From Panax quinquefolius (lineage: Eukaryota > Streptophyta > Magnoliopsida > Apiales > Araliaceae), in NCBI GenBank assembly GCA_020205615.1, contig CM035170.1, positions 37,360,143-37,424,142 on the forward strand: a stretch of 64,000 nt of DNA. Reading direction: 5' to 3'. The translations under genes were made by a program, and so were the position numbers. Below the pieces are notes generated by a model. It had not been told where the DNA came from. It saw only the letters and a list, made by a program, of their open reading frames with translations, and searched no databases. Positions 11,099-21,637 of this stretch are shown piece after piece (position 1 is the stretch's first letter; each line of letters begins with the position of its first letter).

Positions 11099-12015
11099 TG
11101 ATCAATTAGCTCTTAGACTCGTGATCGTAGGTCATGATACAATTACTAAAGTAGTAGAAGAAAGAGTCCTTGCAATTCTGCACTCGATTTGGAAAAGTCG
11201 AGATGTTGAAAAATGCAAAACAGTCATAACATTAGAGTATCGTTAACCATAAGAATTTTTAAGGCAGCGAAACTCAGAGAAACAATAGTTTCTACTTTCT
11301 ATCGGTTGCTCCAAAAAGACACAAGGATATAAATGAAACAATAAACAAACATTTTGGATTCCTAGATTTTGAAGCCTCCCAATGACAAAACTTCCAATAA
11401 AACGAACCTGACAGAGGTGTTTTGTCCTAAATCGATTCCGTCCAACCAAACGGCCCGTAAGTAATTCAAACAGAGTACCAAATTCTTCGGTCTAGCTTTG
11501 TCCATGTTCAAAGGCATTGTGATTTGGTTCTATTTTCTGTTTCTTTAATCTTTATCAATGGCCCACCATTTTCTTTTTTATAATTTCAACCTTACATTTT
11601 ACTTTATTTTTTATAGGAAATTTTGACCAAGTATGGGAATTGAAGGCAACTCTGATATTGAAAGCTACTTATGATAGTTTTTTGAAAAATGATTTTTGAG
11701 ACTCCATAATCACCTCCATTAAAAAAATTAAATTTTGAGATATTAAAATTTCTTCTTTCTATTTTTTTATTTGAAAAATACTCTTTGTTGGCATTATTTC
11801 AGTTCCACAAATTAGTTATACAAGGTATTCTCGAAGTTCATTAATGCTCATGTGGAAACATTTGCAAAAATTTACTGCAATGTATGAACATTATCTCCGC
11901 TATGAAGAAGCATGGGAAGACAATAAAATACGACTAGCAAATAGCTCAATGAATAAACTGGAAAATAATTCATAAACTACTTATCTAATAAACAACAATG
12001 TTATTATTATTATTC

Positions 12016-12058
<43 letters not shown>

Positions 12059-12149
12059 ACATAAAATAATGTTATGATACGGGGCCAAGACTCGTGTCTT
12101 GTCCATGTTTTGTTTATCGGTGGAGGGTCTCATAATGTGGAAAAAAAAT
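11099..12149. other. Intron segment with (ATT)n, otherwise unassigned
   Basis: Single-copy-looking AT-rich sequence. A TCCAACCAAACGGCCCGT motif near 11436 resembles the end of a TIR element, but no partner end was found. Confidence 0.35.
12001..12057. repeat. (ATT)n microsatellite
   Basis: About 19 ATT units with one C interruption. Confidence 0.95.
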
Positions 12150-12484
12150 CAATGTTCTTGAAGGCACTAGGCGGGAGGCGGAGGCGGGAGGCGGGAGACG
12201 GGAGGCGGGCGGCCGGGGGGCCTAGTGCCTAGGGGGTTTAGGCGGATTTTTTATTTTAAGCCAATTTTATTATTTTATCTTACATTTATATAAACAAAAT
12301 AATAATAAAAAGCAAAACAATATATAATAAAGATAATAAAAGTCTTTTCTTAAAGTTCAAACACATATCCATATTGTTAATGTCAAAGTTCAAACATAAA
12401 CATGCAATTGTTCAAAGTTCAAACATATTTTTAACCTATTAATTTTATTTATAATTGTTCAAAGTTCAAACATATTTTATTTAA
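12150..12484. mobile_element. Non-autonomous hAT element, copy B (truncated)
   Basis: Begins CAATGTTCTTGAAGGCACTAGG, followed by the GGCGGGAGGCGG-rich zone and the same AT-rich core as copy A (AAGTTCAAACACATATCCATAT, ATGCAATTGTTCAAAG). The right half is missing; an LTR copy starts at about 12485. Confidence 0.75.
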
Positions 12485-12897
12485 TTGGATTATTTTGAGT
12501 ATTATAAATAGAGGTATAAGTTGATGTAATCAAACACATTATTCAGATTATTAATATAGTTGTGAAGTTATTCTCTACTTTTGGTTTTTTGAAAAATTCT
12601 TGAGTAATTTCTTAGTTTATTCTTTGATATTCAATTTGACTTATCATACAACAATACATAGTTGTGTGTGATGTCTTCTACCGCATCATTCGTCAATTGT
12701 ACCAAGATTATTGCTTCAATATATTGTCAAAGTGTCGTTGGTGTCCATTCATATTTCCGAACACACGCAATTGTACCAAGATTACCGTCTACATATAGGT
12801 GAGGGGTTAAGGTGTTGCAAGCAATCCATCCTACAATTTTGCTAGAAACGATCGGGGCGACGACCACCTCACGCAAGCGTGTTGTGGAGTCAAACGC
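12485..12897 (+). repeat. Gypsy LTR, 3' portion, plus orientation
   Basis: The sequence from about 12485 is repeated in inverted form at 13757-14177. It contains TATAAATA at 12503-12510 and is followed by TGGTATCAAAGC at 12901. That is a near match to the initiator tRNA-Met primer site of plant gypsy elements, so this is the LTR side of an element running rightward. The exact LTR terminus is uncertain. Confidence 0.65.
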
Positions 12898-12900
12898 GTT

Positions 12901-12912
12901 TGGTATCAAAGC
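12901..12912 (+). promoter_or_regulatory. Primer-binding site (tRNA-iMet type)
   Basis: TGGTATCAAAGC; the usual plant sequence is TGGTATCAGAGC, one difference. Confidence 0.7.
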
Positions 12913-13269
12913 TAAGTCTTCTAGCGAGTTACTTACCCTTTAATTTTATGTTTGAAATTGTTGAGTAAAAAAAAAGGGAAAAAGAAGTTAATAAATATTT
13001 AGGTTTTAAAATTTTGTCGATTGCATGCTATCATTGAGAGTTGTACCATCTATATTTTGAATTGATTAATAAAACCAAGAATTTTGCTAGGTGAATTCAA
13101 AAAGAACCTATTAGAGAGAATATTTAGAGGTAAAAGGCTCAGCAGTGAGCTTAATTGAGGGTAAAAGCTATTATTGAGTGCATATACGAGTGAAATCATT
13201 AATTCGAGCAAAACACGTGAGGGAGTGGTGAGGAAACTATTTTCTACTAACCCTTACTTTGCAGGAAAA

Positions 13270-13750
13270 ATGTCTAGCTCCAAGGATAAAGGAACGTGTG
13301 AAGATCAATCTTCCACAACCTTTGATATGAAACTTTTGATGGAAGTCGTGCACAGAGATTGGAACAGAAAATGGGAAAGGCTGAATGAACATCTTGTTCA
13401 GTTAAGTGAGACCTGGGGAGAAGTGTCTCAAAACACGCATTGAACACATAGGAAAGGGAGAATACAATAAAATGATGCTAGGAATGAAGAAACTTACTGT
13501 GATGGTGGGATTGGTGAAGAGGAGGATCGTGAGACCAATTTCAGCCATCAAAGGCAAAGAGGTGATAGGGAAAGAGGAGGTCGAAATAGAGAAGATGACA
13601 ATTTGGATAACATAAAAATGAAAATTCCAGCTTTCCAAGGCACGGGTGATCTTGAGGCATATTTGGATTGGGTAACCAAGATGGAGCAGATCTTTGATCA
13701 TAATTATTCAAACCTTAAGAAAGTCAAGCAATTCACTCAACAACTATGCT
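13270..13750 (+). pseudogene. Gypsy gag remnant
   Basis: An ATG at 13270 opens MSSSKDKGTCEDQSS with a stop at 13441. After frame changes, a segment at about 13613-13735 reads KMKIPAFQGTGDLEAYLDW, followed by VTKMEQIFDHNYS. That matches the start of the retrotransposon gag capsid region (typical form: I-P-F-G-x-D-P-E-A-Y-L-x-W). The reading breaks at about 13750, where the inverted LTR copy begins. No pol is present. Confidence 0.75.
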
Positions 13751-13756
13751 AGAAAC

Positions 13757-14177
13757 ATAAACTCCACAGCATGCTTGCGTGAAGGTGGTCGTCGCCCCGA
13801 TCGTTTCTAGCAAAGTTGTAGGATGGATTGCTTGCAACACCTTAACCCCTCACCTATATGTAGACGATAATCTTAATACAATTGCTCGCGTTCGAAAATA
13901 TGTGTTGAATGGACACCAACAACACCTTGACCCCTCACTTATATTGAAGCGGTAATCTCGAAACAACCGACGATTGATTCGGTAGAAGACGTCACACACA
14001 ATTATGTATTGTTGTATGATAAGTCAAATTGAATCTCAAAAAATAAACTAAAAAATTACTTAGGAATTCTTCAAAGAACCAAAAGTAGAGAATAACTTCA
14101 CAAGTATATTAATAATCTGAATAATGTTTTTGATTACATCAACTTAGACCTCTATTTATACTACTCAAAATAATCCA
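13757..14177 (-). repeat. Gypsy LTR, inverted copy
   Basis: This is the reverse complement of 12485-12897, including the segment ACGATCGGGGCGACGACCACC and the TATA box (TATAAATA on the minus strand, 14160-14153). It carries an extra near-duplicate of the GGTGTTG(TTGGTGTCCATTC) block. Sequence to about 14564 may be a continuation of this LTR. Confidence 0.7.
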
Positions 14178-14564
14178 AATCCTAATAACAATAGAAACAA
14201 ATTATTCTAATCCTAATAGGAATTCCAAACCAATGTAGAATAGAAATCCCTTATTTCCATAAATCAATAGAAACTTATTTAGAATGCAAATCTATCTAAA
14301 AGAATCCTAGTTATAATAGAATTATGAAAAAATCTAAAAAATCCCTAATATTTAGGAAACAATATCTTGTTTAATATTTAAGGAACAAAATCTTGTTTTC
14401 TAATTTTTTGAATTTAGGCTTATATCAAATTGACCCAAACTTGTGTCTCAAGCTCATTAGCCTCCTCTTTGGGTTTCCTTGCATTAACGTTAGCCCAAAC
14501 ATCTTGAATCAATCATTTGAGGCATTGTTTGAACCTCTTAGTTTTAGTCTTGCTTGATCCCCAC
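14178..14564. other. Probable continuation of the gypsy LTR, unassigned
   Basis: AT-rich, no ORF; repeated AATATTTA(G)GGAACAA motifs. The plus copy lacks this part, so the LTR extent cannot be confirmed. Confidence 0.35.
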
Positions 14565-15492
14565 CAATGTTCGAAAAAGCTAAAATCGATATGAGACGTT
14601 TTTCTCTGGGCTATGCGAGGCGGAAGCCTCGAGGCGGAAGCCTTGATTTAAAGACCTAAAAGTTCCCAAAAATTTATGAAAAAATACTAATAAAACCATA
14701 AAATAATTCATCATTACAATTAAGGTCATAGAAGACATAAATAACCAACGTCACAGTAATGTATCATTTAAAAACATCAAAACAATATAATATCATCAAA
14801 TACTTATATAGTGATCATCCATCACTATGCAAGTATTGTATCATTTGTATCTAGCGGCTTGAATAATGGATCAAATCCTAGATCATCGTCCCCTATATAA
14901 GAATCTGATATATATTAATCACAACATATATAAAATATATATTAATATATCATATATTTTAATATATAACAAATATATGATAATAAGTTAAAAAAAAACC
15001 TTAACAGAAATTAAATGTTTTTAACAGAAATTAAAAAAGTTTTAACAGAAATTAAATAAACCTTAACAGAAATTAAAATTACATTAACATAAATTAACAA
15101 AACCTTGTTATCTCACAAGAATTTAAGGCTGGAAGCCTGGAACCCACGAGGACGAGTCGACGACCCAAGACCAGACGAAAGAAGCCAAGCCTGCACTGCA
15201 TAAAGAAGGCGACCCAAGACCGTATCGAAAGAACACGACCAGACCAGACCAGACGAAGGAAGAAGGAGAGGCGGACGCGAAAGAGGCTGACGCGATTTTA
15301 GGTTAGTGAATTTATGAAACGAGTTCGTTTTAGGTTTTTTTAAAGCCAAACCAAGGCTCTCGCCTCACGTACGCGCCTTGAGGGGACGCCTCGGCCGAAG
15401 AAGGCGTAAAGTTCGTCGAAGCCCAAAATCGCGTACGCCTCACCACGAGGCGCGCCTCGAGGCGTACGCCTCGAGCGCTATTTCGAACATTG
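14565..15492. mobile_element. Non-autonomous hAT element, copy C
   Basis: Ends CAATGTTCGAAAAAGC and (inverted) CAATGTTCGAAATAGC, with flanking 8-mers ATCCCCAC (14557-14564) and ATTCCCAC (15493-15500), 7 of 8 identical. GC-rich subterminal GCCTCGAGGCG motifs are present at both ends. The core carries a tandem repeat of TTAACAGAAATTAAA. No coding capacity. Confidence 0.8.
14995..15098. repeat. Tandem TTAACAGAAATTAAA repeat
   Basis: Five degenerate copies at about 21-23-bp spacing inside hAT copy C. Confidence 0.8.
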
Positions 15493-15654
15493 ATTCCCAC
15501 GTCCCTTTAGTCTTGTTTGAGTCCACGCATATCATGTCCTCATCAAAATCAAATCATAATAAAATCGGAATCGAACTCTTGATCCATGTGTTTGATACAT
15601 TACTTGCAAAGTATATCTAAATTGAATGAAATAGAATGTATTAATCAAAATATC

Positions 15655-16332
15655 CCTAACTATATATATATATATATAACAATGCAAAATAAGTATAATA
15701 TAATAATATTATAATACTATACTAATATATAATATAATAATATTATATAATCATATATAATATTAATTATTATATTATATATTACTATAACATAATACAA
15801 TAAAAATAAATATAATTTATACAAATACATATAATATTATATATTATATTAGATATTCTATATATTTATATATATAATTATAATATAATATAAAAATATA
15901 ATATTAAATATATTATATTATATATTAAATAAATATTTTTAATATATAATATATATCATATATTAGTCTATTATATATTATAATATAAAATAATATAATT
16001 TAAATATAATACATACTAATATATATAATATTATATTGTATAATCTATATATTTGTATATATAAATTATAATATAATATAAAATAAATATAATACATATT
16101 AATAAATATATTATTAAATGTTATATTATATATACTATATTAAATATATATTATGTGTTATAATATTAAATATATATTTAGTATATAATAATATATATTA
16201 TAAACATATAATAATATATATTTAATATAAATATAATATATGTCATATATATTCTATTAATATAATATAATGCCTATTAATATGTATAATATATTTATTT
16301 ATATAAAAATGTACATTATATATATATATGGG
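15655..16332. repeat. AT-only low-complexity block
   Basis: About 680 bp of TATAAT/ATATTA permutations with very few G or C. No ORF and no clear period. Confidence 0.85.
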
Positions 16333-16355
16333 TAAAGGCAATTTTGTCTTAACAT

Positions 16356-16556
16356 TTTTTCCCCATTCCTTTACTCATTGGAATCACCAATTCCTTGGGG
16401 GTAAGGAATCGCGATTCCAATGTATAAAGGAATCGCAATTTCGTCGGAATGGTCATTCCGACCAAACTTAGCATACCAAACGTACGAAAGGAATTGTTGG
16501 TCGGAATGGTCATTCCTTTTCACCCTCCATTCCTGCCAACCAAACGCCCCATAGTT
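16356..16556. mobile_element. Possible TIR element with GGAATGGTCATTCC palindromes
   Basis: CGGAATGGTCATTCCG occurs at about 16447 and again, slightly changed, near 16501. The right border reads GGGGCGTTTGGTTGG on the minus strand, a common plant TIR-element terminus. The left border (CCCCATTCC) is poor and no target duplication was found. Confidence 0.35.
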
Positions 16557-17700
16557 CTTGTCACTGATCACATGAGAAAGAAAATACTTGTGCAGTTTGG
16601 TTCATTGATTCCTAGAGTAATTTTCTTAGAGTTTATCAGTCTAATGAAGAGAGGATATAGTGTACCACAATATTATAGATCATTTTTCATTTAAACCATA
16701 TCCATATCCCATCTTAATTGGAAAAAGGTAAGGTTCCTAATTATTTAGAACATAATCAATCATACGTTCTTAACTTCGAACTTATATAAAAAACAGTGCT
16801 AATAAAAACTTCCCAACCCAATATTATTATTCTATGTTCTTCCTGATAGAGCATCTAACAGAGATTTGGGAAATGGTCAATCAAATTTCAACTCTACGAT
16901 ATAAAATTAAAAATAAAACTGTTCATTTATTATTATAATGAGTATTATTATTTTTCTGATAAGTTCATTTTGGTTTTGATTGTAGCATCAAATTTCATCC
17001 TTATTGAATCAAAATCTTCTTACAACACAGTTACGCCATTCAGCAAGGTTACTTAAGGCTTGTATTCAAATTTTGGGGGCAAAGGAGTTCAAGGATATTG
17101 TTATGGATATTAATCACTATTCACTAGCAACTGGTAAGGTATTTGTGCCTTGTCTTCATTCATATTTATAGTCCAATCTTCTTGACTTGTAGAAAAGGAA
17201 GTTTTTTACTGCTCACTAATCTAGGGCCAAGTTGCCAACAGATGTCAGGATTATTTTGGTATACGAGATTCAAAATTCCACCCAACAACCCACCTCTTAA
17301 ACTTCCCCATCACCGGTATGACTTACCTTGTTTCCTTTTATAGATTAAAGAAGAATATTTATAAATTAAAAAAATACACGCCCTTAAGAAATGATAACTC
17401 AATTCCTATGAACATCATAATAAATACCCCATTACCTCCTAAAGAAGTGACCCACTTCCATAGGAGACTAGAAGGGAGATATGATGGGGATCCTAATGGA
17501 CTTGATGAACCACCCAAGAGGAATCGAATTTATGAAAAGGGAGGCGCAAGTTAGGCCCAACGGGAAATCCAGGGATAATTATACGAGGGTTATATTTATT
17601 ATCCAAGAATTTAGTAAAATTACTTAATACAAGAAATAATAAACTAACAAAAATACATATCTTGGGCACCAAGTTATGGCCTAACTTGCACCTCCATTAT
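16557..17700. other. Intron segment, unassigned
   Basis: Plus-strand ORFs at 17143-17343 and 17318-17554 overlap and show no motif I recognise. The stretch is less AT-rich than its surroundings and could be old element or captured sequence. Confidence 0.3.
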
Positions 17701-17708
17701 TCATATGT

Positions 17709-17990
17709 ATGAATCCTCGTGTGGAGCATCAAGTCCATTGGATTCCCATCACAACAGGTATCAGAAACTATCCTTGCAATCATCAAGGTCCAAATTCTAC
17801 AGAGAATAGTAATATGGCATACACTGCACCCTGCAAGAAATATTACAATCCTTCGGTCCTTCCTACTATCAAAGTCTCTAAATCAGATCTGCCAGACTGC
17901 CTTATCTTTGAAAGTAGCTCCAAAGCGAAGACACCTAGTTGGCAGACTGCTCACACTGACTTTTCTTTGACAGAAGCATGTTTATCGTAA
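17709..17990 (+). other. Unidentified ORF inside the intron
   Basis: A 93-codon ATG-to-stop ORF, opposite in strand to the host gene. It starts MNPRVEHQVHWIPI and contains CKKYYNPSVLPTIKVSKSD. An overlapping second frame is also open. I recognise no domain, signal peptide or membrane segment. It may be a fragment of a captured exon (bases after it read TCGTAAGTTG, donor-like) or chance. Confidence 0.25.
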
Positions 17991-17999
17991 GTTGGTTAT

Positions 18000-18536
18000 G
18001 AAAGTAATTGAAGCCTAATAAGTCATGCCATCCAAAGTGAAATCTGATATAACATTTATTTTTCATGTAGCACTACTCAAATGTCAAAACTCAAAACTTT
18101 TTCATCACATGCTCCATGCTGCATCTCCTAAACTTTACTTAAAGTCCTTGTTATAGCATTATCTTTCCATAGAACACTGATGAATTAACACAAACTCACA
18201 ATATATTAACTGCAAAACTATAAATCACTAATTTATTTATTTATTCTTAGTTTTTGATCCTTCAACCCCTATTAGAAATTCAATCTCCTCGACTCCTTAA
18301 CAACATTTATTTAATAGATGTAGGGATCACGCATCAAAAGTTTCTTTTCCCTTGGAGAATTATGTGTGCTATTAATCTTATAAATCACCTACATTCTTAA
18401 AGGTCTAATTAATGAATAAATATATATTATGAGCTAAATGTTTCATGAAAAAATAATTGCAGTTCCACTAACAGCATTTTATATAAACATATACTGATAC
18501 AAAGTTGAAATGACAAATACGTTCCCTCGAAAACAG

Positions 18537-18540
<4 letters not shown>
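18000..18540. other. Intron segment, nothing recognised
   Basis: AT-rich, no domain-bearing ORF. Confidence 0.4.

Positions 18541-18601
<61 letters not shown>
18541..18601. repeat. (TA)n microsatellite
   Basis: About 30 uninterrupted TA units, 180 bp inside the donor end of the intron. Confidence 0.95.
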
Positions 18602-18602
<1 letters not shown>

Positions 18603-18783
18603 TAGCATTATATATAGAAGTATATATATATATCAACATTTAACTAAAGTTTTCTATTTCTACTTCAACTAAAGTGTAAATTTGAAACCTTATTTAACTT
18701 TCAGAAATTGGACTCCCAATTTTAAGGCAGAAAAATAAGGAAGATGGGACACTCATTTTGGGATTTTGGGACCAGGGGAATAC

Positions 18784-19116
18784 CTTGTAGCGATTAATGA
18801 GATTCTTCCACTTGCATTTACACTGATCAGGGGTTCTTCTATATCCTCTCTCCTTCATCTTAGCAGACACAACCTCCCACAAAGTCTTGTTCCGTTTCGA
18901 AACAGTGAAATCTCCCTCCAGCTCGGCACGAATCCCAATGAAGTCTCTTGTCTCCTGCTGACTCCACTGCGGCACCCTCTCGTCTCTCCTCGGAAAATCT
19001 TCATCTGCTCCACAACCGCTGATCGGCGCCGTGGGATCGAGGTGTAGTGGCATAGGCATCATCATGTGGGTCAATCGACCTAGGGTTTCATTCTCTCTCC
19101 CTCCACCACTAAACAT
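18784..19116 (-). CDS. Trihelix (GT-3-like) transcription factor, exon 1
   Basis: This exon encodes residues 1-111 of a sequence-specific DNA-binding protein expected in the nucleus. I chose the ATG at 19116-19114 (MFSGGGRENETLGRL). The frame stays open a few codons upstream, but there without an ATG. The trihelix domain spans about 49-111, with the three spaced tryptophans W51 (PQWSQQE), W80 (KTLWEVV) and W103 (CKCKWKNL) that define the fold. The exon ends ...NRYK at an AAG|GTATTC donor, phase 0, and continues at 11092. The full product is 319 residues, normal for the GT-3 group. A copia element begins 132 bp upstream, so the native promoter has been displaced by more than 6 kb. Confidence 0.93.
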
Positions 19117-19243
19117 CACCCTTTTTTCAAATAACACAGTTTTTCAATGTACTTGGAGAAAGATTTGTGTCTTAATAAACAGCAAGGTCTATAATGAGAA
19201 AAAATAAACTCAAAAATCAATAAAATTGTTGTGAAATAAATGA
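19117..19243 (-). promoter_or_regulatory. Residual 5' leader of the trihelix gene
   Basis: Only about 130 bp of native sequence remain before the copia LTR. Minus-strand TTTTCTCATTATAG at about 19190 resembles a 3' splice site, so the copia element could lie in a 5'-UTR intron; this is inference only. Confidence 0.35.
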
Positions 19244-19248
19244 TAAAA

Positions 19249-19500
19249 TGTTATAAAACTTTAGCAAAGTGTAGAAACATACTCTTATAATTGTTATATA
19301 AATTTAGAGAGAATAAGTAAGAGAAAAAGATAGAGAAATCATTGAGAGAAATTCTTATTATTTCTTTCAGAACCATTGCCTTATATAGGCAATGCAGAGG
19401 AGTCGCGGGGGAGGGGGAGGGGGAGGGGAAAGGAAAGGGAGTCACGGAGAGAATAAGAAGAAAGAAAGGAAAGAGTTTCGAGGGAATCACATATTTAACA
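19249..19500 (-). repeat. Copia 3' LTR (252 bp)
   Basis: Starts TGTTAAATATG on the minus strand at 19500 and ends TTTTATAACA at 19249. It contains a pyrimidine-rich zone and a TATA box. It differs from the other LTR by small indels in the CCCCCTC-rich region. Confidence 0.93.
19381..19387 (-). promoter_or_regulatory. TATA box in the copia 3' LTR
   Basis: The minus strand reads CCTATATAAGGCAATG. It lies about 265 bp upstream of the trihelix start codon and points toward it. The same box is in the 5' LTR at 25323-25329. Confidence 0.7.
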
Positions 19501-19504
19501 CTTC

Positions 19505-19700
19505 CTCTGATTCCTTACGATAGAAGATTATGTCTCATTAAAAACCTTGTTAAGAAAATCCAATGGGAAAACTTAACGAAGGAAAAAAAAGTACATATCT
19601 TTTACATAAATATTTTAATTGACTGCCTCGTTAAAACCTTGTCAGGAAAAACTCATTGGGATAAAAATTGTGACTAAGAAAAAAGAGTACAATCTTCCCC
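19505..19700 (-). repeat. Copia 3' UTR with duplicated conserved motif
   Basis: The minus strand has a purine tract TTGAGGGGAAGATTG (about 19700), then two successive copies of a motif of the form TACTCTTTTTTC...ATTGG/ATGAGTTTT...CAAGGTTTTTAACGAGGCA (about 19625-19690 and 19535-19600). Such a block is common after copia coding regions in plants. Confidence 0.6.
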
Positions 19701-19735
19701 TCAAAAGGAATTCATTACTTCTTGATGAAATGTTG

Positions 19736-20356
19736 TCATAAGTCTTTCAGTCGACACATTCCGATCTTTTTTCGAAGTTTTGCAAACGTTGCATTTGGTA
19801 GCAACTTTGTGAATAAATCGGCTAGATTATCACATGATCGAATTTGATGCACATCTATATCACCATTCTTTTGTAGCTCATGTGTGAAGAATAATTTAGG
19901 TGAAATGTGATTTGTTCTATCTCCCTTGATGTACCCTCCTCTAAGTTGTGCAATGCATGCAACGTTATCCTCATACAGAATTGTAGGAATGTCTTTGATT
20001 GATGATAATCCACATGATTTTTGAATATGCTGAATAATTAATCTCAACCAAACACACTCTCTGCTTGTTTCATGTATAGCGACAATCTCTAAGTAATTTG
20101 AAGATATAGCTGTCATGGTTTGCTTTGTGGATTTCCAGGATATAGCCGTGTCACAATATGTAAATACATAACCTGTTTGTGATCTTCCATTGTGTGGATC
20201 TAATAAGTATCCTGCATCGCCATATCCAACCAATCGCGACGTTGAATCTCTTGGATAAAATAACCCAAGATCTATACTTCCACGGAGGTATCTCAAAATG
20301 TGTTTGATCCCATCCCAATGTCTCTTAGTCGGAGAAGAACTGTATCTTGCTAACAA
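19736..20356 (-). pseudogene. Copia RNase H domain
   Basis: Contains YLRGSIDLGLFY, GYGDAGYL, SQTGYVFTY, ISWKSTKQTMTAISS and the C-terminal LADLFTKLLP. These are all standard motifs of copia RNase H. One long open frame; it overlaps the RT frame by a few bases in a different phase, so translation is broken upstream. Confidence 0.9.
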
Positions 20357-21265
20357 GTTGACAATGAAAAGAAATAATATGAGTGCAGTATACGGTTTGC
20401 AAGATACATAAGAGCACCGATTGCACTTAGGTATGGAACTTCAGGTCCAAGAACTTCTTTCCCACTTTCTAGAGGCCGAAATGGATCTTTATTAATTTCT
20501 AAAGATCGAAAAACCATCGAGGTAGTCAAAGTATGAGCTTTATCCATATGAAAATGACTGAGAATCTTTTCAGCATATGTGGATTGATGAACAAAAATTC
20601 TAGATGCTAAATGCTCCACTTGTATTCCCAAACAGAATTTTGTCTTTCCAAGATCTTTCATTTCAAATTCATCTTTTAAATAAGTAGCCGTTCTTATGAG
20701 TTCTTCAGGAGTACCTACAAGATTCAAATCATCCACATATACAGCAATGATGGAAAATCCACTTTGTGATTTCTTAATAAAAACACATGGACATACTTGA
20801 TCATTTATATATCCATTTTTTATTAAATAATCACTAAGTTGATTATACCACATACGACCAGACTGTTTCAACCCATATAATGAGCATTGTAACTTGATTG
20901 AATATATGTGACGGGGCCTTTGTGATTAAGCCATTTTCAATCCTTTAGGGATTCTCATGTAAATCTCACTATCAAGTGAGTCATATAGGTATATTGTTAC
21001 AACATCCATCAGACATGTTTCCAAACCTTCTATGGTTGTCATACCTATCAGAAAGTGAAAAGTAACTCCATCCATTACGTACTGGAGAGTATGTATCCTG
21101 ATAATCAATACCAGATTTTTGTGAAAACCCTTGAGCTACAAGTCGGGCTTTGTATCTCACAATTTTATTTTTCTCATTTCGCTTTCGTACAAATACCCAT
21201 TTGTTTCCAACCGGGATTACAGCCAGCGGTGTTTGGACTACTGGTCCATATACTTCTCTTTTCAA
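20350..21265 (-). pseudogene. Copia reverse transcriptase
   Basis: Frames at 20981-21265 and 20350-20871 carry [17 protein letters not shown], then after a frame change SGRMWYNQLSDYLI, the catalytic YVDD (in VYVDDLNLVG) and LGIQVE. The catalytic aspartates are present, but at least two frame breaks near 20880-20990 destroy the product. Confidence 0.9.
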
Positions 21266-21637
21266 TAGAGATTGTAGCTCAGTTTGAATAGCATCTTTCC
21301 ATTTTGGCCAATCTTTTCTTTTCCGTCATTCTTCCACGTTTTGTGGTTCAAGATCCGTGTCAGGAATAAAAGTAATATCTGATGATATAGAGAAAACAAA
21401 TATATCATCAATCATGACTTTTCTTCGATCCCATATTTTCTCATCATGTACATAATTTATTGAGATATCTTAGTGTTCATCTCTTATCCCTTCACTGAGA
21501 TTTTGTACCTCTTCAGGGGCTATTCCCACTCTTGGAATAAGTGCTACTTCTGGAGCGAGTATTCCTTATGGGATTCCCTTATTTGCTTTTGATTTTCGTG
21601 GTACAATATCTTTTGCACCAACCGGTCTTCCACGCTT

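Larger units (their letters stand above)
11093..18783 (-). other. Large intron (7691 bp) of the trihelix gene
   Basis: The donor is AAG|GTATTC (exon ends at 18784) and the acceptor is TTCAG|GGA (exon resumes at 11092). The intron contains non-autonomous hAT copies B and C, inverted gypsy LTR copies around a gag remnant, an AT-only block, microsatellites and unassigned sequence. Most of its length is insertion-derived. Arabidopsis GT-3 genes, as I recall, have a single short intron at this point. Confidence 0.85.

Noticed and set aside
18427..18639. ORF with a long IYIYIY stretch
   Set aside because: Translation of the (TA)n microsatellite.
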